Below are positions 51,838 to 61,837 of a stretch of 64,000 nucleotides of DNA, one piece after another. A program made the position numbers and the translations under genes. Numbering within the stretch: position 1 is the stretch's first letter; every line of letters begins with the position of its first letter. Location: positions 67,384 through 131,383 of the forward strand of contig JAJVDF010000867.1 in NCBI GenBank assembly GCA_022410635.1. Reading direction: 5' to 3'. The notes under the pieces are model-generated. The model saw only the letters and a list, made by a program, of their open reading frames with translations. It had not been told where the DNA came from and ran no database searches. The DNA is from Tretioscincus oriximinensis (taxonomy: Eukaryota; Chordata; Lepidosauria; Squamata; Gymnophthalmidae).

Positions 51838-52120
51838 CATATAACAACCTAAGAGGAGCCCTGTTGAATGGGGCCGGAGCCCATCTAGTCCAGCCTTCTG
51901 TCTCACACAGTGGCCCACCAATTGCACCTGGGCAGCCTGGAACAGAAGGCAAAATCTTCACCTGTTTTCGACGTCCTGCAAATGGCATTTCAGGAATCCT
52001 GCCTGTTGCTCCATCTCAGAGGCAGTGTCAAGACATCCATCCTAGTAACTGTTTATACCCTTGGCTTCCATGAACATGTCTAATCCTGTCTTAAAGCTAT
52101 CCAGGCTGCTAGCTACCTGG
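51838..52120 (-). mobile_element. CR1 LINE 3' end
   Basis: It starts at 'ATATAACAACCTAAGAGGAG' and runs through the 3' UTR to 'GCTATCCAGGCTGCTAGCTA'. Confidence 0.92.
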
Positions 52121-52122
52121 AG

Positions 52123-52400
52123 AGTGGCTGGTATAGTGGTTAAGAAATGGTATTACAATCAAAGGGGCCATTCTCGAAGCCCTGTCTCTGCCGTGGAGAG
52201 GGGTGAGCGCCCTCTACTGGCCTCTGCTCTAGCTAACCCAGCTATCTGAAAGCAAAAGATTGCAATTAGATAAATGGGGACCATCACAGCATGGCGGGGA
52301 AGATATGTCAGCCTTTGGGTGAAAAATAGCTTGTAAGGCGCTCTGGGTCCCTTCAAAGCGAGGTATAAAAACCCAGTGACAGTTCTCCTCCTCCGTGACT
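52123..52400 (+). mobile_element. tRNA-derived SINE, family A
   Basis: 'GGCTGGTATAGTGGTTAAGA' (A box), 'CTCGAAGCCCTGTC' (decayed B box), 'GAGCGCCCTCTACTGGCCTC', and the tail 'GCGAGGTATAAAAACCCAG' with a CTCCTCC end. Confidence 0.88.
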
Positions 52401-52594
52401 CAGTCCCCTTCTACTGATCACTCCTGACAGCATTACTGGCCTGTTTATTTTCTATTTTGCTTCACGTTGCCAGTGAAGTTTCTCCTGAATCCACCTGAGA
52501 AACAAAAACCCTTGAATAATCCAGCACAATCGGAAAGCCAGGCCAGCCTTCCAATGGGGAGAGGCGAGGGGGAAAACCCTGGGCCCGTATTTAC

Positions 52595-52835
52595 AGCAAT
52601 AACAGAAGTACATAGAATTTACATCGTACAAAGCACTTTCCCATATGTTATTATCTCATAATCCTTACAATAAGCCTGTAGATAATACTGACCTATCATC
52701 CCCATATTGCATCGGAGGGCAGGAGAGCAAACATGGAGGAAAAGGAGGCAGGCAGAGATTTGACCTGGGAACGCTCACGTCAGAACCAAACATCCTAATT
52801 TACTAATGCTCCACAGCTTAACTGAGGTGAGCACA
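52595..52835. mobile_element. MIR-like ancient SINE, low identity
   Basis: 'CAAAGCACTTTCCCATATGT', 'TCTCATAATCCTTACAATAA' and 'CCTATCATCCCCATATTGCA' follow the order of the MIR CORE-SINE (…GCGCTTTACA…CTCATTTAATCCTCACAA…TATCCCCATTTTACAG…), as recalled from the family. Confidence 0.55.
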
Positions 52836-52994
52836 TGTTTTTCTTAGGAATGAATTTCATGAAGCTGTCTATTGTTTTCTTCCTTTTTTCAACCCTTCTC
52901 TCTTATTTCTGTTTAAAGTTAACCACCCAATGATCTTCAACTTTTGGTAATTGCAGGATGGACTAGCACCATGCCAGATCAAAATTCCATATTA

Positions 52995-53140
52995 GAACAT
53001 AAAAACATAAGTAGAGCCCTACTGGAGCAGGAGAGGGAGCAGAACCTTTAAAGGCATTCTGCCTTGCTCTCCAACATGGAGGCAGTGTTTAGCTTCCTGT
53101 CTAGCAGCCACTGATACACCTGTCCATCATGAATTAAAGA
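52995..53140 (-). mobile_element. CR1 LINE 3' UTR, decayed
   Basis: 'AGAACATAAAAACATAAGTA' is the octamer terminus, followed by 'GAGCCCTACTGGAGCAGG'. Part of the UTR is deleted. Confidence 0.75.
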
Positions 53141-53268
53141 AAGCCCTATGGGATCAGGTCATAGCTCATCAGGTCCAGCATTCTATCTCATGCAGTGACC
53201 TACCACTTGTTTCTGGGCACCTCAGGTAGAAGACACTGGCAAAAATCTTTTCTGCTCTGTATTCCCTG
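53141..53268 (-). mobile_element. CR1 LINE 3' UTR, second decayed copy
   Basis: 'AAAGCCCTATGGGATCAGGT' and 'CAGGTCCAGCATTCTATCTC' match the CR1 3' UTR at lower identity. Confidence 0.75.
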
Positions 53269-53445
53269 GTGGTCACATCTTAGAAAGGATATTGTGGAAC
53301 TGGAGAAGATGCAAAAAAGGGCCACAAGAATGATCAGCGGGCTGGAGCACCTCCCTTGCAAATGCTTAGGCCTCTTCAGCCTCGAAAGACAATATTTAAG
53401 AGGTGACCTAGCTGAACTACATAAAATCATGCAGGCCTGCAAAAG
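53269..53445 (+). mobile_element. CR1 LINE ORF2 fragment, sense
   Basis: 'TTAGAAAGGATATTGTGGAA' and 'GGGCCACAAGAATGATCAG' encode R-K-D-I-V-E-L-E-K-M-Q-K-R-A-T-R-M-I. The fragment ends after 'AAAATCATGCAGGCCTG'. Three CR1 pieces of different orientation thus lie end to end from 52995. Confidence 0.88.
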
Positions 53446-54298
53446 CTCACACTGCCTATCATTTTGTTGAAAGTCTCTAAAGTGCCCTGAGACCTCCTTG
53501 GTAGATTTTCTGGACCCAGCCTATCAAAGAGAAAACATTTGAATGTCAAAGGAAGTTGGACAGACCATGCAGTTGGAAAAATAAATAGCATTATTTATTT
53601 ACAAACTCTCTCGTCCGTCCCCCANNNNNNNNNNNNNNNNNNNNNNNNNNNNNNNNNNNNNNNNNNNNNNTCACACATCACACATGTATGCTGGATTGAG
53701 ACAGCAAAGATGCAGCTACCAAGTTCATGCTTGCATTCTGGAGTTTCCTACAACCTGGCTCATTGCAGAGGTAACCTCCCGGGGAACGCTGCTTACATCT
53801 TGTACTACAACTTTGTTTTTTGTGGTTCAGGTAAGTTTGCAACATTAGTTTTGACAGGCAACATAAACATACCTCTAGTACCTGAATGCCATTGGGGAAA
53901 AATGTCGACAAGGCCAGTCTACGGTCACCCAAGAGGCCTCCGTGTTTAGATAATGAACGTTCCAGCTAATAAAGTCTTCACACTTCACGGACCAGAAGAA
54001 ACAAGCTAAGCATCCTTTGGCGTCAGGTCTGAGTTACTAATTGCCGTTTTTTAAATGAAAAAAGGGAGCAGAGGAAGGGAAAGAGAAAATCTGTTTCTGT
54101 GGATCTTGCTGCATGGCCATTTCATTAACTGGGTTGGGTTTTTTTTAAGAAGCTGGGGAAGCTTAGAAGGCTTGTGGATAAAAGCAGAGAACCACAGCTT
54201 CCTTCTCTTCAGCCATGTTCATAGATGATGAGGGCCCAGTTCTGGGACCGTGAGCGGTTAAATCAAAATAACAAGGGAAATGAATCCAGGATCTAGAA
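53446..54298. other. Unassigned, with a 46-N gap at 53625-53670
   Basis: No exon was recognised. A plus-strand frame runs through the gap (53539-53949) and has no domain. Confidence 0.4.
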
Positions 54299-54299
54299 A

Positions 54300-54722
54300 G
54301 AGGTGCCAAGTATAAACAGTAACAAACTGCCAGCTTTCTGTTTCTGCACTTCCTGAGAGAATTTCTGCTTCCTGTTTTATGGTTCTTAGTCATACTTCTG
54401 CCTGCTTTTCTGCATTTTTTTTATGACGACAAGAGCTTATTACAAAAGCTTGGATGCCCAGCAGTTTCATGAAGCTGGCAGGAGCAGCAGCCCAAATGTG
54501 AAAAATTGAAAGGGAGCTGTTGTTGTGCTGGTGGAAGGGCATGCTGGGGAATGTAGTCTGACAGGTGTAGGCTTTTTTACCCAGCCTGCATGGGGCACTG
54601 CTCTTTGGACTGCAGCTCTCTGCCTGCCCTGGGAAGGAAAAAGGCTCTTTAGTCAATCTGTGTCCAGTCCTGCCCACAGGAAACATTTTTTCTGCTTACA
54701 GGCTGGGAGACCCGTCTAGCAA
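54300..54722 (-). mobile_element. Family G element, antisense
   Basis: 'AGAGGTGCCAAGTATAAACA' is the family end and 'CTGGGAGACCCGTCTAGCAA' the family start. One inner motif is GCTGGGGAATGTAGTCTGAC. The other is decayed. Confidence 0.85.
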
Positions 54723-54834
54723 TAGAAAGCAAAGGGGAAAATGCAGAAAAAATCAGAAGGGAAACTACAGACAAGCTGCTGAGCAGGATCACAAAAGGTT
54801 GAAATACCACTTCCGAGATGGAGAACAAGAGATA

Positions 54835-55066
54835 CATCCTATTTATACCCTTGGTTTCTATAAATTTGTCTGATCCTGTCTTAAGGCTATCCAGGCTGCT
54901 GGGTACCACCATCTCGTCTGGAAGTAAATTCCACAGACCAATAATCCTCTGTGTAAAAAAATACTTTCCTTTGTAACCCATCAGTTTCAAGGAATGCCCC
55001 CTGGTCCTAGTGTTGTGTGACAGAGAATTTTCCCCCCCTCTATTCACCTCATCCATCCCATGCATG
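54835..55066 (-). mobile_element. CR1 LINE, left piece of a copy split by a SINE
   Basis: It runs from 'TTTATACCCTTGGTTTCTAT' to 'CATCCCATGCATGACTTTAT'. The next CR1 words, TTCAATCAGATCCCATCTTA, are at 55329. Confidence 0.9.
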
Positions 55067-55328
55067 ACTTTATATATTTATATATTTGTACTTATATCCC
55101 GCCCTATACCCAAAGGTCTCAGGGTGGCCAAACATAAGGTGGCACACATAGCTTTTGTTGCTTTCTCCACAAAAGACACCCTGTGAAGTAGGTGTGGCTG
55201 AGAGTTCTAAAGAACTGTGACTGGCCCAAGGTCACCCAGCTGGCTTTCATGGAGGAGTGGGGAATCGAACCGGGAGACCACCAGATAGATGAGAGTCCAA
55301 CAATCTAACCACTACACCAAACTGGCTC
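55067..55328 (-). mobile_element. tRNA-derived SINE, family B, nearly complete
   Basis: Read on the minus strand it starts 'AGAGCCAGTTTGGTGTAGTG' (A box), carries 'CCCGGTTCGATTCCCCAC' (B box), then 'GGTGACCTTGGGCCAGTCAC' and 'CTTCACAGGGTGTCTTTTGT', and ends in an AT-rich tail. It interrupts a CR1. Confidence 0.93.
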
Positions 55329-55460
55329 TTTCAATCAGATCCCATCTTAAATGCCGTCTTTCGAGGCTGAAGAGGCCCAAACGTTGAAGCCTGATTCATA
55401 AGGGATTTTCTTCCAGCCCCTTGACCATTCTTGTGTTTCTTTTTTGCCTGGAAAGCAGAG
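55329..55460 (-). mobile_element. CR1 LINE, right piece of the split copy
   Basis: It continues ORF2 with 'GATCCCATCTTAAATGCCGT' and 'GAGGCTGAAGAGGCCCAAAC'. Confidence 0.9.
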
Positions 55461-55676
55461 AGTTGTGGGTTGGAATTTCAGCCTCTCTCTGGCAACAGGT
55501 AAGAGCAAACTACTTCTGTATCTTTGCAGACTACAGACATGTTCACACCGGGTCCGGACGTAGTTGAAGTTTCGGGACGGAGCAAACTGCCTTAAGAGGA
55601 AAGGGCTGTTGGTTCGATTCCTAAGAACAACAATTCTAAACAACTGGAAACACAACAGGGGATCACTTATTTGGCT
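55461..55676. other. Unassigned, short
   Basis: No recognised content. Confidence 0.35.
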
Positions 55677-55677
55677 T

Positions 55678-55832
55678 CACATAATGACCTAAGAGGAGCC
55701 CTACTGCATGGGGCCAGAGCCCATCTAGTTCACCTTCTGTCTCACCTAGTGGCCCACCAGTTGCACGGACGTGGGCAGCACAAAAAGAAGGCCAAACTTT
55801 CACCTGTTCTCAACTCCCTGCAAATTGGAGTC
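55678..55832 (-). mobile_element. CR1 LINE 3' UTR
   Basis: 'CCTAAGAGGAGCCCTACTGC' leads into 'GGGGCCAGAGCCCATCTAG'. It is truncated after 'CTCAACTCCCTGCAAAT'. Confidence 0.88.
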
Positions 55833-56503
55833 ACAAAGGACACAGATGCGAACGATTTTGTAGAAACGGAACTCAATTTTGACTCAGCGGGGAGTGAAAT
55901 CTTGGAAAACCTCCACACCCCCTCCCAGGATCTGTCATTTTTCTGATGCACAAAGAGATACAGGAAGTGAGCCTGTCGGCAGGAGATGAAGAGTCCATTT
56001 AGGGTCAGAAAACACCTGGGCTGCACAGAAACGATAAAAGCTGAGCGGTGAACTTTCTGAGTCTCTCCAGCCCTCTGCAAAAGCCTCCTGATCCTCTTCA
56101 GTTCATCATAAAGAGAGAAAAACAGACACCAGGTCCCTCGTCTTTCTCTCCCAGCTGCTGTTGCCGCCAACACCCCATAAAATCCAAGCAGCTGGTTTCC
56201 TGTTTGGCGTGGAAGATGTTTTTTTCAAAGCAGAAAAGGATTATCAGGCAATATTTAAAATACGAATTTAGATGAGAGACGATACATATGTCTCTGTGTG
56301 TTTTAGAATTAAAAAAAAAATTACCAAATGCTCTAGGTGATTATCTGGAGAGTTACATCTTTCTGTATAATGCCGTTTTGCTTTTATGTAGCCGGTAAAA
56401 CATAACTTGGGTTTCTGCAGCAGCGTTTCACTTTTACCTTGCCTGTAAAATTGTGCAATCCCTGATCTTCTTCCATACAGAACATCCCATGTATTGAGAT
56501 ATT
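55833..56503. other. Unassigned, no gene recognised
   Basis: A 143-codon minus-strand frame (55742-56173) begins at GTG, overlaps the CR1 and shows no domain. Not called. Confidence 0.35.
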
Positions 56504-56504
56504 A

Positions 56505-56800
56505 AAGAGATAGGGAGGAGGAAGAGCTGGAGGAGGCAGAAGAGCCGGTTTTTATACCCCACTTTTTCCAACCCAAAGGGAATCAAAGCAACTTACATAA
56601 CCCTTTTGTGGTTCTCTTCACAAAAGACACCTTGTGAAGAACAATGAGGTTGAGAGCTTGGAAGAATTGTGATCACCCAACTGCAGTGTCACCTGTGTAG
56701 TTTTCTTTGCAGAGTCATAGCCCAGTGGTTTGCCTTTACCTCTTATGGGGAGACACTGGGGACAAAACCCACATGTCTCCACTTTCCAGGCCATCTCATC
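56505..56800 (-). mobile_element. tRNA-derived SINE, family B, decayed
   Basis: The (GAG)n start and 'GAGCCGGTTTTTATACCCCA' are followed by 'CTTCACAAAAGACACCTTGT' and 'GGAAGAATTGTGATCACCCA'. Confidence 0.75.
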
Positions 56801-56973
56801 TTAGCTACACTTTTTGCTTCATAGGTCCCACTAAGTAGTTTTTTTGGCAAGGATGAAGGAGCAGTTTGTAATTGCCTGTGTCCAAGGAAAGATTGGAAAC
56901 CGAATTAGCAACCCTCTGGTTCCCAGGAGCAAATTCGACCACTGACTTATAACCATTTCATACCCCATATCTA

Positions 56974-57481
56974 GGCTGACCAGATGCCCCCTTTTGGAGG
57001 GGGAAAACCCGGTTTGGGGGTGTCTATTCCACCCTCCCGGGGGGAATTTCCCCGCTTTTTGCTGAGGAAAATTTTTTTTTTGAACAAAATATTTTTTTTT
57101 GCACTGCAGCACCACTAAGGGGCCCTGGCATCTGAGACTAGCTCCTGAAGGCACCCTCCCCTCAATAAAAAATAAAAATTCTCACACACTTCAAAACTTT
57201 CTCGCACACTTCCTGCACCAACACTAAGGGGTTCTGGCAACGGGGGCAACTTCTGAAGGCACCTTCCCCTCTGTAAAATAATTTAAAAATTCTGATATGC
57301 TCCAAAAATTCTGTTTAAAAATTCTCGCACAGTTAAAAAAATTCTCACATGCTTCACCGATTTCTCGGGCAGGAATTTTGGAAGGGAATGCATGTTGGTG
57401 GGTAATTCGTATATTTATGAATATGCAAATTAGCTTTAATATTAATTACCCCGGTTTGGGTCTCAGAAAATCTGGTCAGTC
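56974..57481. mobile_element. Tc1/mariner-like MITE, family M1, longest copy
   Basis: TA lies at 56972-56973 and 57482-57483. The ends are GGCTGACCAGATGCCCCC and AAAATCTGGTCAGTC. Inside, the unit 'CACCACTAAGGGGCCCTGGC' to 'CACCCTCCCCTC' occurs twice (57111 and 57218), so this copy has an internal tandem duplication. Confidence 0.9.
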
Positions 57482-57487
57482 TACCCA

Positions 57488-58120
57488 TATCTCACACAGT
57501 TTTCACATATAATGTAGAAGTGGTTTACCATAACCTATTTAGGGAGAGAAGCTATGGATTGAAGCAGCAACCCTCTACGTTTAAATAAAGAAAAAAAAAT
57601 CCCCAAACTGGGGTGGATGGAAGTGCAAGACAGGGTTGCCCAACTTGTGGCTGATACCTTTCATCTCTTACATTGAGAAATTTTGAGAAATGTCTCATTT
57701 TTGCCTCGGGCGTTGACTTCCCAATAACTGGCACACCCCTCGTTTACCCTGCACGTGTCTGCATAAATTTCAAAAGGTGTTTGCTACAACAGGATCAGAG
57801 AAAAGGGTTTTGATCTCTAAGAGGATATTCTACCAATGAGACAATGGTTGTCATTTGAGCAACACATAAACAATAAAACTCTGTAAAATCAAAGCCAAAC
57901 CAGCAAGAGACATTCATATTATCTAACAAGAGTAGACACCCTATATGACTCAGACCTTATATGAACAAGTGATATTTTATCTATTAAGTAGATATTTTTG
58001 GAGCCTTGTGGTTTGTTCGCTTGTTTGTTTTAAAACACTTCATGCATTTGCATCATGCAGGTAATACAATTCAATCATTTTTACAGTGTTTTGAAGGTTT
58101 TCCCTTTTTTGCATACACCC
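57488..58120. other. Unassigned, no gene seen
   Basis: AT-rich; no exon or family match. Confidence 0.35.
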
Positions 58121-58151
58121 TTCCTCCTTTTTCAGTATTCACTAGAGGGTT
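58121..58151 (+). repeat. Left arm of a perfect 31-bp inverted repeat
   Basis: It begins TTCCTCCTTTTTCAG and ends CACTAGAGGGTT. It is the exact complement of 58627-58657. Confidence 0.95.
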
Positions 58152-58615
58152 AAGAACATAAGAACATAAGAAGAGCCATACTGGATCAGGCCACAGCCCA
58201 TCAAGTCCAGCATTCTGTGTCACACAGAGGCCCACTAGATGCACCTGGGCAGTCCGATCAGAGGAAAGCAAAATATGCTCCTGTTCATGACTCCCTGCAA
58301 ATGGTATCTCAGGAGTCCTGCCTGTTGCTCCATCCCAGAGGCAACATCCAGACATCCATCCTAGTATCCATTTATACCCTTGGTGTCCATAAACCTGTCT
58401 AGTTCTGTCTTGAAACTACCCAAGCTGTTAGCTACCACTACCTCTTCAGGAAGTAAATTCCACAGGCCGATGACCCTCTGGGTGAAAAAATACTTTCCTT
58501 TGTCTGTTCTCACTTTTCTACCCAACAGTTTTAAGGTGTGCCCTCTGGTCCTAGTGTTGTGAGAGAGAGAAAACATTTTTCTCTATTCACCCTGTCGATC
58601 CCATGCATGATCTGA
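58152..58615 (-). mobile_element. CR1 LINE 3' end between inverted repeats
   Basis: It starts at the octamer terminus 'AAGAACATAAGAACATAAGA'. It runs to 'TCGATCCCATGCATGATC' and is then truncated. The ORF2 end is open (minus-strand frame 58361-58576). Confidence 0.95.
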
Positions 58616-58626
58616 AACACATCTGA

Positions 58627-58657
58627 AACCCTCTAGTGAATACTGAAAAAGGAGGAA
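58627..58657 (-). repeat. Right arm of a perfect 31-bp inverted repeat
   Basis: It begins AACCCTCTAGTG and ends CTGAAAAAGGAGGAA. The 11 bp between the CR1 end and this arm include 'TGAAACACATC'. Confidence 0.95.
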
Positions 58658-58659
58658 CA

Positions 58660-59190
58660 TCCAACTTTGTTTTCATAACTTCATGCCTTATGTTTGCCCT
58701 CAAATAATTCTTTACTGACAACCATTTTTGTTTAGTTTCTTTTCTTCTGTATATTTTCCGGATTATTACTTCTACAGTTAGTTATTACAGAAGCAATCAC
58801 ATTAATTATATATTCATATGTGTCTGGAGCCATGTGGTTATTTATTTATTTAATTTTGGATTTTTATCCAGTCCTATACTCAAAGGTCTCCCTGTTCTAG
58901 TTACTGTATACAGTATATGGGAATTGGTTTGTGCTGGTAAGTTTTATATTGCACTAGTAAAAAAAAAAAACATTGCCGTTGTTTTAAAACAAGGTTCATC
59001 TCAGTTTATTTGGTGACAGTCAATGCCACACGATTGCAGCAGAATAGGCTGAGGTGTCCAGACTGTGCCTGAATAGTTTGTTCAAGAGGACCAGATTTAA
59101 AATGTCGACGACCTCTCCTGCTGCTGGCATTGGACAGAAGGTTATCCAATCCGAGCACTGGAAGGGACAATCACCAAACGCAAATTATTT
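58660..59190. other. Unassigned, no gene seen
   Basis: AT-rich with an A run at 58960-58970. A weak LINE-tail-like 'TTTATCCAGTCCTATACTCA' lies near 58862. Confidence 0.35.
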
Positions 59191-59194
59191 ATGT

Positions 59195-59595
59195 AACTAG
59201 TCAAGTAGCCTGTTGCTTGGGCTTCAGTACCGAAGTCTACCAGCAAGCCAGGACACTAGTGGCAGTGAAGTAGAGCTGTGAAAAAGGCACACCGGGCACC
59301 ACCCCACGATCCCTGAAGCAGGCAACAACTGCCATTTTCATCTTCCTCTTCCTTTCTTCCCTCCCCGCAGAGCAGCCCCACTTCGGCGCAGTGTGCAATG
59401 GGCGCTGCAGCAGAAGTAGCAGGGTATTTTGTTGTTCTTTGGGTTTGTGTGTGTGTGTAAGTCCATGGATTGTATTGGAGAGAGTGGGTCATTGAATCCA
59501 AGGTGCCAAGCTGTGCCATGATTGGTCCATAAAGACCGATGGATACAGCTTGGAATCTTAGACTTGTCGATACCTTTCTTACGAATAGCATGGAT
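59195..59595. mobile_element. Dispersed element, class unknown
   Basis: It begins with 'AACTAGTCAAGTAGCCTGTT', which resembles the start of the hairpin units at 8853 and 23318. It ends with the 'GATTGGTCCATAAAGACC' region shared with 26555. A (GT)n run lies at 59445-59458. It may be one element type of which the other copies are partial. Confidence 0.4.
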
Positions 59596-59597
59596 AG

Positions 59598-59649
<52 letters not shown>
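59598..59649. repeat. (GAT)n microsatellite
   Basis: About 17 uninterrupted GAT units. They encode the poly-serine run seen on the minus strand. Confidence 0.97.
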
Positions 59650-60318
59650 AGAGCCATAAGGAGTTTTTAAATTGCTGCCTTAAATTATAGTTTGGTGTCC
59701 GAAATGTTTATTTTTCTCGCCATTTGGAGAAACCTGCGAATAGCACACGCTTTCCGAAGGAAAATGAGACTTGGAAAGAAACCATGCAAACAAGAGTTTT
59801 CTCTTAGTCCCTGTTGTGACGGCTTAGCTGTCTGGCTTTGGCATCGCTTCATCTGTCCGTGCCTCCCTTCCCTTCATCCAGCTACATCCACTTGCCCAGC
59901 CAAGCAAGCTAAGCAGAAGGGAAGGAAGCGTAGGAATAGGAGAACAACGAACACAGGAGCAAGAGGTCACACGCATGGCACACCATTGCATCAGATTCCC
60001 AAAGTCTACTGTGAACTGCAGAAGCAGCCAAGCCAAACCAGATCTTGGTCTGAGAACCACCCTGGCTCCGATAAAATTCCTTTGTGGGATTTATCACTCA
60101 TTTGGAAACATTTGCACAAGAAAGCATCATCCCCATCCTCCAAAATTTCTTCCCCAGTAGGTTCTCAGATAAAACTGGGCACATGGAGGCATTCAAGATA
60201 AGTCAGACAAGATAAATTATGGTGAAATTTATCCCCGTGGGGAAAGAAAAAAGCATTGGCTAACTCTGGGCCGTAATAGGAAAATGTGGAATTTTATTTA
60301 GAAATCCCAGGCAAACTT
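59650..60318. other. Unassigned; 169-codon open frame not called
   Basis: A plus-strand frame at 59692-60201 is the longest unexplained one here. It has a basic, low-complexity composition, no domain that I recognise and no splice or promoter context. Confidence 0.35.
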
Positions 60319-60319
60319 G

Positions 60320-60470
60320 GATCCTTTATTTAATCACAATTTGCTTTTGAACAGCTGAGTTGGCTGGAGCTGAGGCCAGCAGAGGGTGCTCACCCCTTTC
60401 CTCAGCTGACACAGAGCTTTGAACTCGGTATCTCTGCTGAAACACCAGGACTCTTAACTGCTATACCACA
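60320..60470 (-). mobile_element. tRNA-derived SINE, family A, head half
   Basis: 'GAACAGCTGAGTTGGCTGGA', 'CAGCAGAGGGTGCTCACC', 'CTTTGAACTCGGTATCTC' and 'CTCTTAACTGCTATACCAC' are present. The tail half is missing. Confidence 0.85.
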
Positions 60471-60474
60471 AGCA

Positions 60475-60600
60475 GAGGCAAAATCCTCACCTGTTCTCAA
60501 CTCCCTGCAAATGGTATTTCAGGGATCCTGCCTGTTGCTCCATCCCGGAGGTAGTATCAAGATCATTCTAGTAGCTATTTATATTTTCATCCAAGTTTCA
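60475..60600 (-). mobile_element. CR1 LINE 3' UTR fragment
   Basis: 'CACCTGTTCTCAACTCCCTG' to 'AGTAGCTATTTATATTTTC' without the terminal octamers. It abuts the SINE. Confidence 0.85.
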
Positions 60601-60893
60601 CCCTCATTTTTGTGCAGAGGGTATTTTTATCAGGAAATACTAAACAAGAGAGGGGGGGGGAATTCAACCTTCCAGTATAGAGTGGGATATAAGTATAAAA
60701 CTTAAATAAATAAAAAGATCTAACTGAGCTTGAACAATGGAGTGAAACTAAGAGAATGATATTTATAGGGAGAAATGCAAGAATCTGGGCATGAAAAATG
60801 AAAATAGCACATACAGCCTGGGCTGCAGGATGTGTGAAAAGGACCTGGGTGTACTGGTAGATCTCAAAGTAAACATGAAGCAGCTGCACTTAA
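60601..60893. other. Unassigned; weak LINE similarity
   Basis: 'GAGTGGGATATAAGTATAAA' at 60680 looks like a LINE 3' tail. 'GACCTGGGTGTACTGGTAGA' at 60842 resembles the R-D-L-G-V-L-V-D segment of CR1 ORF2. Confidence 0.35.
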
Positions 60894-60894
60894 A

Positions 60895-61050
60895 GAGCCT
60901 TCGGTTCTTCTCTTCACAACAGACATCTTGAGAGGTGAGGCTGAGAAAGCTCTTAAGATCTGTGACTAGCACAGGATCACCCAGTAGAATCAAACTGGGA
61001 GACTTCCAGATAGGTGACACTCTAACCACTACATCACTACACATAATAAA
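60895..61050 (-). mobile_element. tRNA-derived SINE, family B, decayed
   Basis: 'CTTCACAACAGACATCTTGA', 'GAATCAAACTGGGAGACTTC' and 'CACTCTAACCACTACATCAC' mark body, B box and A box in order. Confidence 0.8.
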
Positions 61051-61139
61051 AACATCCAATCTAAGTCACACAAAGTAATTAGTCCTCTCAGGTGGATGTG
61101 TTATAATGAAATTTTGTTATAACGAAACCCATTACAACC

Positions 61140-61355
61140 AACATTGGATGGATGTCTGGATGTTGCCTCCAGGATGGAGCAACAGGCAGGACTCCTAAAA
61201 TACCATTTGCAGGGAGTCATGAACAGGGGCATATTTTGCTTTCCTCTGTTCAGACTGCCCAGGTACATCTGGTGGGCCTCTGCGTGAGACAGAATGCTGG
61301 ACTAGATGGGCTGTGGCCTGATCCAGTATGGCTCTTCTTACGTTCTTATGTTCAA
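61140..61355 (+). mobile_element. CR1 LINE 3' UTR
   Basis: 'GGATGGATGTCTGGATGTTG' to the terminus 'CTTCTTACGTTCTTATGTTC'. It is well preserved and 5'-truncated just after the ORF2 stop. Confidence 0.95.
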
Positions 61356-61835
61356 CATTACTCTTAAAGGCATTTCACTGGGACTTATCAAATCTGATTA
61401 GTCATACCGCAATTTTTTTTATATCAGGGTTCTTTAGAACGGGGTTGCACCTGCACTAAGGCAATGTAGGCTAGCATATACCAGGGTACTACATAAAACT
61501 GATGTAAAACAAAATACAGGAAAAACTAATACAACTTATTAGTACTACTACAGAGAGATATTTATGTTGATGGTCTTGTTTTGTGTGGTGGTGGATTTAA
61601 AATGAAAGGAGTAAAAATGAATAATTTCTTTTTTTTAAAAAAGAAGCAGCAGCTTTCTCCGGAAGAAGAGAAAAATACACCAGAGAGCATCCCAGTAAGG
61701 ATTTATCCAGACCTGTATAGCTCCACTTATATTCCTTGCTTTAATAGCTACAATTAAGCACAAACCTTGTATCCAAGGTACCTTGCTATCTAACCTTCAA
61801 AAAATCCAAATCTAAAGCCCACGTGAAAGATGCAT
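61356..61835. other. Unassigned, no gene seen
   Basis: AT-rich; no recognised content. Confidence 0.35.
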
Positions 61836-61837
61836 AT

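Noticed and set aside
32145..53670. Inverted contig between the two N gaps to explain the plus-strand leader-like exon
   Set aside because: Four NECTIN2 exons inside that interval are collinear with the tail exon outside it, so flipping the block would break the gene.
59692..60201. 169-codon plus-strand open frame
   Set aside because: No domain, basic low-complexity composition, no promoter or splice context, and several shorter frames overlap on the other strand.
45222..61050. tRNA genes at SINE heads (for example 45572 and 47983)
   Set aside because: The A and B boxes are present, but the acceptor and anticodon arms do not form and SINE bodies follow. They are SINE promoters, not tRNA genes.
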